A stretch of 7,727 nt of DNA from Pseudomonadota bacterium (GCA_023434015.1 JAEYTM010000289.1:1-7727); one strand, 5' to 3'. Positions 1-5,579 are shown, numbered from the stretch's first letter. The notes: generated from the sequence alone by a model not told the origin. A program made the numbers and translations.

Positions 1-485
1 CCGTCGGCGACCGCGGCGCGCACGACCGGCCGCCCGGCCTTCCAGGCGAGCGGCAGGCTTAAGGCGGCCCGGAAGGGCGGCGCCTGGCCGGGCCGCGACA
101 GGCGAAGGCGGCAGGGCGCGAGCTCGACATCGACCACGAAGCCGGCGAGCACGTCGGCGCCGACGACCCCGGCGATGGGCGTCGGGAAGTTCCAGGTGCG
201 AAGGTCGATGTCGGCCACCGCCACCTGACGGCCGGGCAGGTTCTGACCGGCCAGGGCGATGTCGCCCGCCAGGACGGCCCCGGCGAAGCCGTTGGCCTGG
301 GCGCGGGTCTCGTGCACCAGGGTGGCGGGCGCGGCGGTGTCGAGGATGTAGTCCCCGGCCATGCCCCCCACCGCCGCCGGGACCACCAGCACGCCCTGTT
401 CGTAGATGCAGGCGGCCTCGCCCGCCCGGGCCGGCGCGGCGGGCGCGAGGACGGCGACGGCGAGGGCGAGCGGCGTCAGCTTCAC
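1..485 (-). CDS. Secreted retropepsin-like (aspartyl protease-fold) protein, N-terminal part; runs off the left edge
   Basis: The reading frame is open from a GTG at 483-485 to the window edge (161 codons visible). Residues 1-21 look like a Sec signal peptide: a Lys at position 2, a hydrophobic Leu/Ala/Val core, and an Ala-Arg-Ala cleavage site before Gly22, so the product is probably periplasmic. Residues 45-57 (DYILDTAAPATLV) resemble the catalytic loop of retropepsin-like domains, which is hydrophobic-hydrophobic-Asp-Thr/Ser-Gly. Residues 107-116 (VVGADVLAGF), followed by a short hydrophobic strand, match the second half of that fold. The usual Gly after Asp49-Thr50 is Ala, so activity is uncertain. 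A second related domain may begin near residue 145, where the pattern restarts just before the edge. No clear Shine-Dalgarno precedes the GTG; it was chosen because the signal peptide starts there. The nearby ATG at 492-494 is out of frame. Fold assignment is by motif only. Confidence 0.7.
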   Translation of the reverse strand, partial: MKLTPLALAVAVLAPAAPARAGEAACIYEQGVLVVPAAVGGMAGDYILDTAAPATLVHETRAQANGFAGAVLAGDIALAGQNLPGRQVAVADIDLRTWNFPTPIAGVVGADVLAGFVVDVELAPCRLRLSRPGQAPPFRAALSLPLAWKAGRPVVRAAVAD

Positions 486-535
486 GGCAGGACCATAGCC
501 AAGGCGCCGGGCTTCGGCGACAGGGACGGCGGTGA

Positions 536-588
536 GCGCCCCCGCCGTCGGCTTCGCCGCCACCTCCCCCGTTTCGCGGGGGAGGAGC
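536..588 (+). repeat. Intergenic palindromic repeat, copy 1
   Basis: This is a GC-rich element of about 53 bp. It runs from a GCGCCCCC edge through a CCGTC block, a small GGC-TTC-GCC hairpin (550-558) and a CCACCT block, to a perfect 9-bp stem: CCTCCCCCG at 563-571, loop TTTCG, CGGGGGAGG at 577-585. The same order of blocks recurs in reverse complement at 605-665, so this is one of two facing copies of one unit. It resembles the REP-like intergenic repeats common in Caulobacterales genomes. It lies between divergent genes and codes for nothing visible. Confidence 0.75.
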
Positions 589-604
589 GTGCGGCGCGGC
601 TCCG

Positions 605-665
605 GCTCCTCCCTTGCGAAGCGGAGGAGGTGGATCGTTGCGTAGCGACGAGACGGAGGGGGCGC
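605..665 (-). repeat. Intergenic palindromic repeat, copy 2 (inverted)
   Basis: Read on the minus strand this unit repeats copy 1: GCGCCCCC edge, TCCGTC block, a hairpin (TCGTCGC-TAC-GCAACGA, one G-U type mismatch, 635-651), CCACCT, then a stem of CTCCTCC (623-629) and GGAGGAG (606-612) around a CTTCGCAAG-type loop region. The inner ends of both copies share GGGAGGAGC (580-588) and its complement (605-613), leaving 16 bp between them. The small internal hairpins differ in sequence but keep the ability to pair, as expected for a mobile or structurally selected palindromic repeat. Confidence 0.75.
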
Positions 666-703
666 GGCAAAGGCGCCTTACAGGCGCCGCAACGCGCCCC
701 ATT

Positions 704-1180
704 ATGAGCGGCATGGCTCATACGACCGCGTGGCGGAACTTCAGACGCATGCAGGACATCACCGTGGCCGCCGCCACGCTGATCTATGCCGGGGCGGTGC
801 TGCAGGCGTTCAAGACCCTGCCGGGCGGAACGGCGCTGATCGCCGAGCGGACGCTGATCTGGCCGGCGATGTTCCTGTTCCTGTCGCTGGCCCTGCCGCT
901 GGTCCTGGGTCCGGCGCGGCGGGCTCTGGCGAAATATGTCTGGATGAGCTTCAAGGCCGGCTTCGGCCAGACCGCCGGCTCGGTCCTGGTCGGGATCGGC
1001 CTGCTGCTCGCCGCGGCCCTGTTCATGTACTGGCAGATCGCGGCCGTCGCCGACGGCGGCCGCTATCCGGCCGGAGTGTTCTCCGGCTACGCGGCCGGGA
1101 TCGGCATACTGGCGGCCCAGGCGGCGCTGGTCCGCGTGCTGGAGCACCATCCGCAGGTCCGCGAGACGATCGAGGAGTAA
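704..1180 (+). CDS. Four-helix integral membrane protein of unknown function
   Basis: This is a 158-residue protein with four predicted hydrophobic segments at about residues 19-36, 51-69, 91-115 and 124-146. Short polar loops separate them; basic residues at 11-15 and 72-77 suggest the N-terminus and the middle loop face the cytoplasm, and the C-terminus ends in a charged tail (EHHPQVRETIEE). I recognise no family motif. The ATG at 704 was chosen because a longer frame from a TTG at 614 would run through the palindromic repeat; an in-frame ATG at 713 is the alternative. Neither has a strong Shine-Dalgarno. A small hairpin (GGCGCC at 672-677 and 683-688) lies just upstream. It is the only plus-strand gene here, divergent from the protease-like gene and convergent on the hydrolase gene, with stop codons 13 bp apart and no visible terminator. 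Confidence 0.8.
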   Translation: MSGMAHTTAWRNFRRMQDITVAAATLIYAGAVLQAFKTLPGGTALIAERTLIWPAMFLFLSLALPLVLGPARRALAKYVWMSFKAGFGQTAGSVLVGIGLLLAAALFMYWQIAAVADGGRYPAGVFSGYAAGIGILAAQAALVRVLEHHPQVRETIEE

Positions 1181-1193
1181 GGCGGGCGCCCGG

Positions 1194-1874
1194 CTACATC
1201 TCGCCCTTGCCGCCGGCGTTGCGGGCCAGCAGGGCGAGGGTGCGCAGGCGCGAAAGGCGGGCGCTGTCCTCGTGGAAGCCTGACGGCGCGACGAAGGCGT
1301 GGCCGGCGTCGTACATGTAGACCGGCAGGTCGGGATGACGGGCGCGGATGGCCTCCACGTCGGCCGGCGGGATCAGCTCGTCGTGCTTGCCCATGTGCAG
1401 GATGGTCGGGACCTGGGGCGTCTCGCCCAGATAGTCGACGATCTGGCCGCCGTAGAAGGACGAGACGGCCGCCAGGCCGCTGCAGCGCGCGGCGGCCAGC
1501 CAGGCGGTGGTGCCGCCGAAACAGAAGCCGATGGCGAAGACCGGCGGGGCGAGGGCGTCGATGGCCGCCTGCACGGCGTCGAGGACCTCCGCGCCCCAGG
1601 CGGTGCGCCGGCCATAGTCCATCTGCCGGGCCATGACGGCCGGGTCGATGTCGGTCCGCGGGAATCCGCGCCGGAAGCGGTCGAACAGGCTGGGGACCAG
1701 CACCTCGTAGCCGTCCTCGGCATAGCTGTCGGCGAGCTGGCGCAGGTGCGGAGTGACGCCCCAGATGGCGTGCAGCACGACGATGCCGCCCCGCCGGGCG
1801 TCGCTGACGCCGGCCCGGTAGGCCTCGTACTCGAAGCCGTCCTTCGGGCTGGCCAGGCGAACGGTCTCGCCCAT
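1194..1874 (-). CDS. Dienelactone hydrolase family protein (alpha/beta hydrolase)
   Basis: The product has 226 residues, close to the usual length of the family, and no signal peptide, so it is cytosolic. The family triad is visible: nucleophile Cys118 in GFCFGG (116-121), Asp165 in GKHDELIP, and His192 in YDAGHAF. Family members hydrolyse dienelactones or related esters and lactones; the substrate cannot be told from sequence. The N-terminal motif reads HAIWG (35-39), where family members usually have His-Glu-Ile/Trp-x-Gly; the Glu that assists the Cys in Pseudomonas ClcD is Ala here. The start at 1874 is supported by GGAGG at 1882-1886, seven bases upstream. This site lies in the 13-bp gap after the ychF stop codon, so the gene is probably the last of the rplY-pth-ychF transcript. 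No catabolic genes are nearby to suggest aromatic degradation. Confidence 0.9.
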   Translation of the reverse strand: MGETVRLASPKDGFEYEAYRAGVSDARRGGIVVLHAIWGVTPHLRQLADSYAEDGYEVLVPSLFDRFRRGFPRTDIDPAVMARQMDYGRRTAWGAEVLDAVQAAIDALAPPVFAIGFCFGGTTAWLAAARCSGLAAVSSFYGGQIVDYLGETPQVPTILHMGKHDELIPPADVEAIRARHPDLPVYMYDAGHAFVAPSGFHEDSARLSRLRTLALLARNAGGKGEM

Positions 1875-1887
1875 CCCGGGGCCTCCG

Positions 1888-2985
1888 CTAGACGTTGAAG
1901 CGGAAGTTCATCACATCGCCGTCCTGGACGACATACTCCTTGCCTTCCTGGCGCAGCTTGCCGGCCTCGCGGGCGCCGGCCTCGCCCTTCAGGCGGACGT
2001 AGTCCTCGAAGGCGATGGTCTCGGCCCGGATGAAGCCCTTCTCGAAGTCGGTGTGGATCACGCCGGCCGCCTGGGGGGCGGTGTCGCCCTTGTGGATCGT
2101 CCAGGCGCGGGCTTCCTTCGGCCCCACCGTGAAATAGGTCTGCAGGCCGAGCAGGTGGTAGGCCTCGCGGATCAGCTTGTTCAGCCCGGGCTCGGTCAGG
2201 CCCAGGGTGTCGAGGAACTCGGTCCGCTCGGCCGGGTCGAGCAGGGCGATCTCGCTCTCGATCTGGGCGGAGATGACCACATGGTCGGCGCCGTCGCGCG
2301 TGGCCCGCTCGGCGACCAGGGCGGACAGTTCGTTGCCAGTGGCGGCCGAGGCCTCGTCGACGTTGGACACATAGAGGGCGGGCTTGGAGGTCAGCAGCTG
2401 CAGCATGCGCCAGGCCTTGTCGTCCTCGGCGGAGAGCTCGGCCTTGCGGGCCGGGCGGCCGGCGTTCAGCTCGGTGAGCGCCACCTGGACGAGGCGCAGC
2501 GTCTGGGCGCTTTCCTTGTCGCCGGTCTTGGCGCGCTTCTCCAGGTTGACGACCCGCTTCTCCAGGCTCTCGAGGTCGGCGAGCATCAGCTCGGTCTCGA
2601 TGGTCTCCAGGTCGGCGATCGGGTCGATCCGGCCCTCGACATGGGTGATGTCGTCGTCGACGAAGCAGCGGGCGACGAAGGCGACGGCGTCGCAGTCGCG
2701 GATGTTGGCCAGGAACTGGTTGCCGAGGCCCTCGCCCTTGGAGGCGCCGCGCACCAGGCCGGCGATATCGACGAAGTTCATCCGGGCCGGGATGATCTCC
2801 TTCGAGGGGATGATGGCCGCCAGGGCCTCCAGGCGCGGCTCAGGCACCGCCACATCGCCGGTGTTGGGCTCGATGGTGCAGAACGGATAGTTGGCCGCCT
2901 GGGCCGCGGCCGTCTGGGTCAGGGCGTTGAACAGGGTCGACTTGCCCACGTTGGGCAGGCCGACGATGGCGACTTTGAGAGCCAT
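1888..2985 (-). CDS. ychF: Ribosome-associated P-loop ATPase YchF/OLA1
   Basis: The product has 365 residues, against about 363 in Escherichia coli YchF. The G domain carries the P-loop GLPNVGKST (9-17), the G3 motif DIAG (73-76) and, in place of the GTPase NKxD motif, NVDE (208-211). That change is the family hallmark and gives a preference for ATP over GTP. A helical insertion rich in charged residues spans roughly 125-200. The C-terminal TGS domain (about 282-365) is almost textbook, including AWTIHKGDTAPQAAG and the end DGDVMNFRFNV. The family binds ribosomes and is tied to translation and oxidative-stress responses. The gene lies 66 bp after pth, the same pairing as in E. coli, and 13 bp before the hydrolase gene. 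No good Shine-Dalgarno is visible before the ATG at 2985; a hairpin lies at 3001-3023. Confidence 0.97.
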   Translation of the reverse strand: MALKVAIVGLPNVGKSTLFNALTQTAAAQAANYPFCTIEPNTGDVAVPEPRLEALAAIIPSKEIIPARMNFVDIAGLVRGASKGEGLGNQFLANIRDCDAVAFVARCFVDDDITHVEGRIDPIADLETIETELMLADLESLEKRVVNLEKRAKTGDKESAQTLRLVQVALTELNAGRPARKAELSAEDDKAWRMLQLLTSKPALYVSNVDEASAATGNELSALVAERATRDGADHVVISAQIESEIALLDPAERTEFLDTLGLTEPGLNKLIREAYHLLGLQTYFTVGPKEARAWTIHKGDTAPQAAGVIHTDFEKGFIRAETIAFEDYVRLKGEAGAREAGKLRQEGKEYVVQDGDVMNFRFNV

Positions 2986-3000
2986 GGCGGGTGTCGGTTC

Positions 3001-3023
3001 CTAGGTGAAGGCGCCGCACCTAG
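3001..3023 (-). other. Hairpin in the pth-ychF gap, ahead of ychF
   Basis: A perfect 7-bp inverted repeat (CTAGGTG at 3001-3007, CACCTAG at 3017-3023) surrounds a 9-nt loop containing the self-complementary GGCGCC. It ends 15 bases upstream of the ychF start codon, so it would form in the leader or in the intercistronic RNA. There is no T tract on the minus-strand side, so it is not a standard intrinsic terminator. Role unknown. Confidence 0.4.
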
Positions 3024-3035
3024 CATGGGCGGGCG

Positions 3036-3050
3036 CCGGCGCGAAGCCGG
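3036..3050 (-). other. Short GC hairpin right after the pth stop codon
   Basis: CCGGC (3036-3040) and GCCGG (3046-3050) form a 5-bp GC stem with a TTCGC loop on the minus strand, beginning one base after the pth stop. It has no T tract. It could protect the 3' end of the upstream message or mark a processing point between pth and ychF, but in DNA this GC-rich such short stems also arise by chance. Confidence 0.25.
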
Positions 3051-3051
3051 G

Positions 3052-3675
3052 TCAGGCGTCGCCGCTGCTGCGGTTCTGGCGGGTGTCGCTCTTCTCGGCG
3101 GGGGCGAGGCGCATGACCTCGGTCTGATACTTCTCGTCCTGGCCCTGGGCCAGCAGGGGCGCGGCGTCGGCCACCGCCAGCAGCAGGGGCTCGACCCACT
3201 GCATCTCGACCTTGTGGAAGTCGGACAGGACGTGGCCCTGGACCCTGGCCTTGTCGCCGGGGTGGCCGGTGCCGAGGCGGGCGCGGCGGAACTCGGGGCC
3301 GATGCGGGCGGCGATGGAGCGCACGCCGTTGTTGCCAGCCGCGCCGCCGCCGGTCTTCATCCGGAAACGGCCGGGGGCCAGGTCGATCTCGTCGTAGAAG
3401 ACCACCAGGTCGGCGGGGGTGAGCTTGTAGAACTGCAGCGCGTCGCCGACCGCCCGGCCGCTCTCGTTGTAATAGGTGAGCGGCTTGAGGATCAGGGCGC
3501 GGACGGCGCCGGCCGGGGTCTCGATCGACCCCTCGCGGGCGAGGCCATGGAACCGCGACCGCTCGGGGCCGAAGCCCCAGCGGCGCGCGATCTCGTCCAC
3601 GGCCATGAAGCCGATGTTGTGGCGGTTCCTGGAGTAGGCCTGGCCCGGATTGCCCAGGCCCGCGATCACCAGCAT
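3052..3675 (-). CDS. pth: Peptidyl-tRNA hydrolase
   Basis: The enzyme cleaves the ester bond of peptidyl-tRNAs dropped by the ribosome and so recycles tRNA in the cytosol. The 207-residue product shows the Pth active site in order: GLGNPG with Asn9, NRHNIGF with the catalytic His19, KPLTYYNESG with Asn70, FYDEIDLAPG with Asp95, and the glycine-rich GGGAAGNNGVRSI with Asn115/116. The motif usually written FMN before SG is YYN here, which should be tolerated because the Asn is kept. The C-terminus (about 190-207) is a polar tail, slightly longer than the E. coli enzyme. AGGGGG at 3681-3686, five bases before the ATG, supports the start. It lies 35 bp after rplY and 66 bp before ychF, a conserved translation-related cluster probably transcribed together. 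Confidence 0.97.
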   Translation of the reverse strand: MLVIAGLGNPGQAYSRNRHNIGFMAVDEIARRWGFGPERSRFHGLAREGSIETPAGAVRALILKPLTYYNESGRAVGDALQFYKLTPADLVVFYDEIDLAPGRFRMKTGGGAAGNNGVRSIAARIGPEFRRARLGTGHPGDKARVQGHVLSDFHKVEMQWVEPLLLAVADAAPLLAQGQDEKYQTEVMRLAPAEKSDTRQNRSSGDA

Positions 3676-3710
3676 GCGATCCCCCTGGCGTGGAGAGATC
3701 GGAGGCGAGA

Positions 3711-4328
3711 TCAGCTCTCGCCTTCGCCTTCGGCGGCCGCCTCGGCGTCGGCTTCAGCCGACATCTGGGCGGAGGCGCCGGCCAGGGTCGCGATCACGAA
3801 GTCGCGGTCCAGGGCGGGCTCGACGCCGGCCGGCAGGGTGGCGGCCGAGATGCGGATGGTGTCGCCGATGTCCAGGCCGGTCAGGTCGAAGACCAGCTCT
3901 TCCGGGATCCGGTCGGCGGGGCAGGACAGCTCGACCTCGTGGCGCACCACGTTGAGCGTGCCGCCGCGCTTCAGGCCCGGCGAGGCTTCCTGGTTGATGA
4001 AGTGGGCCGGGACCGAGATCTTGATCTGCTGGTCAGCGGCGACGCGATAGAGGTCGAAGTGCATCGGCTCGTCGGTGACGGGATGCATGTCGACGGTCTT
4101 GGCGATGACCGGCTGGCTTTCCTTGCCGTGCTTCAGGGTCACCAGGTGGCCCAGGAGCTTGCCGGTGAACAGCGCCTTGCGGAACTCGTTGCTCTTCACG
4201 GCGATGGCCACGGGGCCCTTGTCGCCGCCGTAGAGCACGCCGGGAACCAGGCCCGAGCGGCGGGTCTGACGCGCGGCGCCGGTGCCGGTTTGTTCGCGCA
4301 CTTCAACGTTCAATACGATGTCGGCCAT
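3711..4328 (-). CDS. rplY: 50S ribosomal protein L25/general stress protein CTC
   Basis: L25/CTC binds 5S rRNA in the large ribosomal subunit. The 205-residue product is the long two-domain form: an N-terminal 5S-binding L25 domain (about 1-90, beginning ADIVLNVEVREQTGTG and containing RRSGLVPGVLYGG) followed by the TL5/CTC-type beta-rich domain (about 95-185). The last 19 or so residues (AQMSAEADAEAAAEGEGES) form an Ala/Glu-rich acidic tail that is probably disordered. An ATG two codons earlier (4332-4334) is possible, but GAGG at 4336-4339 is one base from it and seven bases from the ATG at 4326-4328, which decides for the latter. It heads the rplY-pth-ychF set and has a structured leader with a candidate promoter. 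In many bacteria it follows prs directly; here a lipoprotein gene intervenes. Confidence 0.96.
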   Translation of the reverse strand: MADIVLNVEVREQTGTGAARQTRRSGLVPGVLYGGDKGPVAIAVKSNEFRKALFTGKLLGHLVTLKHGKESQPVIAKTVDMHPVTDEPMHFDLYRVAADQQIKISVPAHFINQEASPGLKRGGTLNVVRHEVELSCPADRIPEELVFDLTGLDIGDTIRISAATLPAGVEPALDRDFVIATLAGASAQMSAEADAEAAAEGEGES

Positions 4329-4335
4329 GGCCATG

Positions 4336-4339
4336 CCTC
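4336..4339 (-). promoter_or_regulatory. Shine-Dalgarno of rplY; decides the start codon
   Basis: GAGG on the minus strand lies seven bases before the ATG at 4326-4328 but only one base before the ATG at 4332-4334. The spacing excludes the longer product. Confidence 0.7.
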
Positions 4340-4370
4340 AAAACGAAACCGCCGCGCGAGCCGCGCGGCG
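4340..4370 (-). promoter_or_regulatory. rplY leader hairpin with T-rich tail (possible attenuator)
   Basis: On the minus strand a perfect 9-bp GC stem (CGCCGCGCG at 4362-4370, CGCGCGGCG at 4350-4358) with a GCT loop is followed by GTTTCGTTTTG, and the Shine-Dalgarno GAGG starts right after the T run. A strong stem followed by T residues has the form of an intrinsic terminator, placed in the untranslated leader of rplY. It could therefore act as an attenuator or an L25 autoregulatory site, or simply as a second terminator for the upstream unit. The structure is seen directly; the role is inferred. Confidence 0.5.
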
Positions 4371-4381
4371 ACGCAAATCTG

Positions 4382-4395
4382 CGACCCGGGGGTCG
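4382..4395 (-). other. Second, upstream hairpin in the rplY leader
   Basis: CGACC and GGTCG form a 5-bp stem (six complementary positions if the loop is closed to two bases) about 11 bases upstream of the main leader hairpin. Between them CGCA-GATT-TGCG could form a further 4-bp stem. Together these would make a compact structured leader if transcription begins near 4400. Confidence 0.35.
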
Positions 4396-4407
4396 AAAGG
4401 GTGCGCG

Positions 4408-4436
4408 TAAATACACAATAGCCCCGCCCCATGCAA
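4408..4436 (-). promoter_or_regulatory. Candidate promoter for the rplY-pth-ychF unit
   Basis: On the minus strand TTGCAT (4431-4436) and TATTTA (4408-4413) are 17 bp apart, a good match to the general housekeeping sigma pattern and the most AT-rich spot in the neighbourhood. The -35 hexamer falls inside the loop of the terminator at 4421-4447. Initiation near 4400 would give a leader of about 70 bases. Because the T-rich stretch is also the terminator tail, the -10 match could be incidental. Confidence 0.4.
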
Positions 4437-4447
4437 CGGGGCGGGGC
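4409..4447 (-). terminator. Intrinsic terminator after the lipoprotein gene
   Basis: A perfect 10-bp GC stem (GCCCCGCCCC at 4421-4430, GGGGCGGGGC at 4438-4447) with a 7-nt loop is followed on the minus strand by TATTGTGTATTT. It lies about 20 bases after the lipoprotein stop codon. The plus-strand side has no T run, so it acts leftward only. It separates the right-hand unit from rplY. Confidence 0.85.
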
Positions 4448-4467
4448 CTTGAAAAGCCGGGAAAGCC

Positions 4468-5505
4468 TCAGCGGGTCTTCGGAAGCGGGGCGCCCGCGGC
4501 CGCGGCGGGGGCGGTGGTGGCCAGGGTGAGGGGTTCGGTCTTGACGTCGAGCGGCGGCGGCACCCCGGCGCCCTTCAGCAGGCACTGGCCGGTGTCCATC
4601 AGGACGTGCTGGCCGAGACAGAAGACGTCCTCGTAGTGCGGCTTGGCCACCGCCAGGCACTGGTAGAGGTTCAGCTTGGACATGTTGAGGCAGCTGGCCG
4701 AGTTCACCTCGGTCAGCATGGGCATCACCTCGGCGAGGCTGGCGTCGTCGCCGTAGCCGAGGGCGGCCAGGGCGGCCACCGCCATGCTGCGGATCACCAC
4801 CTGGGTGTGCGGGGCGGGCGAGGCCTCGCCAGTCAGGCCGAGCGGACTGGCGCCGACGGAGGCCTGGGTGAGTCGGGAGGTTTCGTTGACGTCGCCGAGC
4901 AGGGGGGCGGCCGAAAGCTGCTTGGCCTGGGCCAGACGCATCTCCGGCGCCGCGATGGCGGCCTTGGACCAGTTGGCGCGCTGGACCTCATAGGCGGCCT
5001 GCTTCACCAGCCGGCCCTGGACGAGCAGCTTCTTGCCGTCTTCGCCGAGCGCGGCCTTGACCATGCCGGCGGCGCTGGACGAGCCGGAGATGCCGACCAC
5101 ATAGGCCGGGTCCTTCATGATCTCGTAGGCGATGGTGCGCCGTTGGTCGGCGTCGCCGGCGTAGGTGCGCACCCCGGCCACGAAGGCGGGGTCCTGCAGG
5201 GCGGCGACGGCGCCGTAGGCGATGGCCCCGCGCAGCAGCTGCTGCGGCTCATAGGCCGCGCCGGTGCGCACGCCCTCGGCGACGGCGGCGCCGTTGGTGA
5301 ACTGCGGCGAGATCGCGCCCGCGCGGCTGACGTAGATTCGGTAGGCGCTCGCCATCTCGATCACCTTCGGCGAGAGGGCGACCGGCGGCGGAGGCGGCGG
5401 AGGCGGCGGCGGGGGCGGCGGCTCGGCGGCGCAGGCGGCGAGCAGGGCGGCGACGGCGAGCGCCGCGCAGGTGGCGAGCCGGCGAACCGGGAACACGGAC
5501 GTCAT
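4468..5505 (-). CDS. Proline-rich lipoprotein of unknown function
   Basis: The 345-residue product begins with a lipoprotein signal: basic residues at 8-9, a hydrophobic core, and the lipobox Leu-Ala-Ala-Cys with Cys25 as the lipidation site, so the mature protein is membrane-anchored in the envelope. Cys25 is followed by AAE and an unbroken run of 13 prolines (29-41), probably a stiff tether. The body (about 45-260) is Ala-rich and mainly helical with no motif I recognise. The C-terminal part holds four cysteines (272, 283, 296, 308) in a 37-residue stretch, spaced so that two disulfides are plausible in the periplasm. The end is a low-complexity Ala/Pro tail. The ATG at 5503-5505 is chosen over a GTG at 5550 because GGGGAAGG (5513-5520) lies seven bases before it and the signal peptide then starts at residue 1. 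It sits between prs and the terminator, with no clear promoter. Confidence 0.85.
   Translation of the reverse strand: MTSVFPVRRLATCAALAVAALLAACAAEPPPPPPPPPPPPPVALSPKVIEMASAYRIYVSRAGAISPQFTNGAAVAEGVRTGAAYEPQQLLRGAIAYGAVAALQDPAFVAGVRTYAGDADQRRTIAYEIMKDPAYVVGISGSSSAAGMVKAALGEDGKKLLVQGRLVKQAAYEVQRANWSKAAIAAPEMRLAQAKQLSAAPLLGDVNETSRLTQASVGASPLGLTGEASPAPHTQVVIRSMAVAALAALGYGDDASLAEVMPMLTEVNSASCLNMSKLNLYQCLAVAKPHYEDVFCLGQHVLMDTGQCLLKGAGVPPPLDVKTEPLTLATTAPAAAAGAPLPKTR
5383..5421 (-). repeat. Trinucleotide repeat encoding Pro13
   Basis: Thirteen consecutive proline codons, ten of them CCG, form a near-perfect triplet run inside the lipoprotein gene. Length changes by slippage would stay in frame and vary the tether length. 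Synthesis of such a run normally needs elongation factor P. Confidence 0.9.
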
Positions 5506-5557
5506 CTGGGAGCCTTCCCCCTGAAACCAATGGCGCGACGATACAGTCACAGAGCGA

Positions 5558-5579
5558 CCGGATCATGGTCCGGCATGGT
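5558..5579. repeat. Short near-repeat in the prs-lipoprotein gap
   Basis: CCGGATCATGGT (5558-5569) is followed directly by CCGGCATGGT (5570-5579), and CCGGA/TCCGG (5558-5562, 5569-5573) can also pair as a hairpin. It lies in the 116-bp gap between prs and the lipoprotein gene, about 50 bases before the lipoprotein start. It may be a protein-binding site or leader structure, or chance. Confidence 0.3.

Noticed and set aside
614..703. Upstream TTG extension of the membrane protein
   Set aside because: The extra 30 residues are translated from the palindromic repeat and lack protein-like character; the ATG at 704 precedes the first membrane segment sensibly.
482..1150. Minus-strand frame of 222 codons opposite the membrane protein
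   Set aside because: Its translation is rich in Arg, Gln and Gly with no motif and runs through the palindromic repeats, whereas the plus-strand frame encodes four coherent hydrophobic segments.
1184..1191. GGGCGCCC palindrome between the convergent stop codons as a bidirectional terminator
   Set aside because: Eight bases of self-complementary sequence give no usable loop and no T tract follows on either strand.
2053..4050. Open frame of 665 codons on the plus strand across ychF, pth and rplY
   Set aside because: It is antisense to three well-recognised genes, has no family similarity and crosses their intergenic gaps. Long open antisense frames are expected in DNA with this GC content and codon bias.
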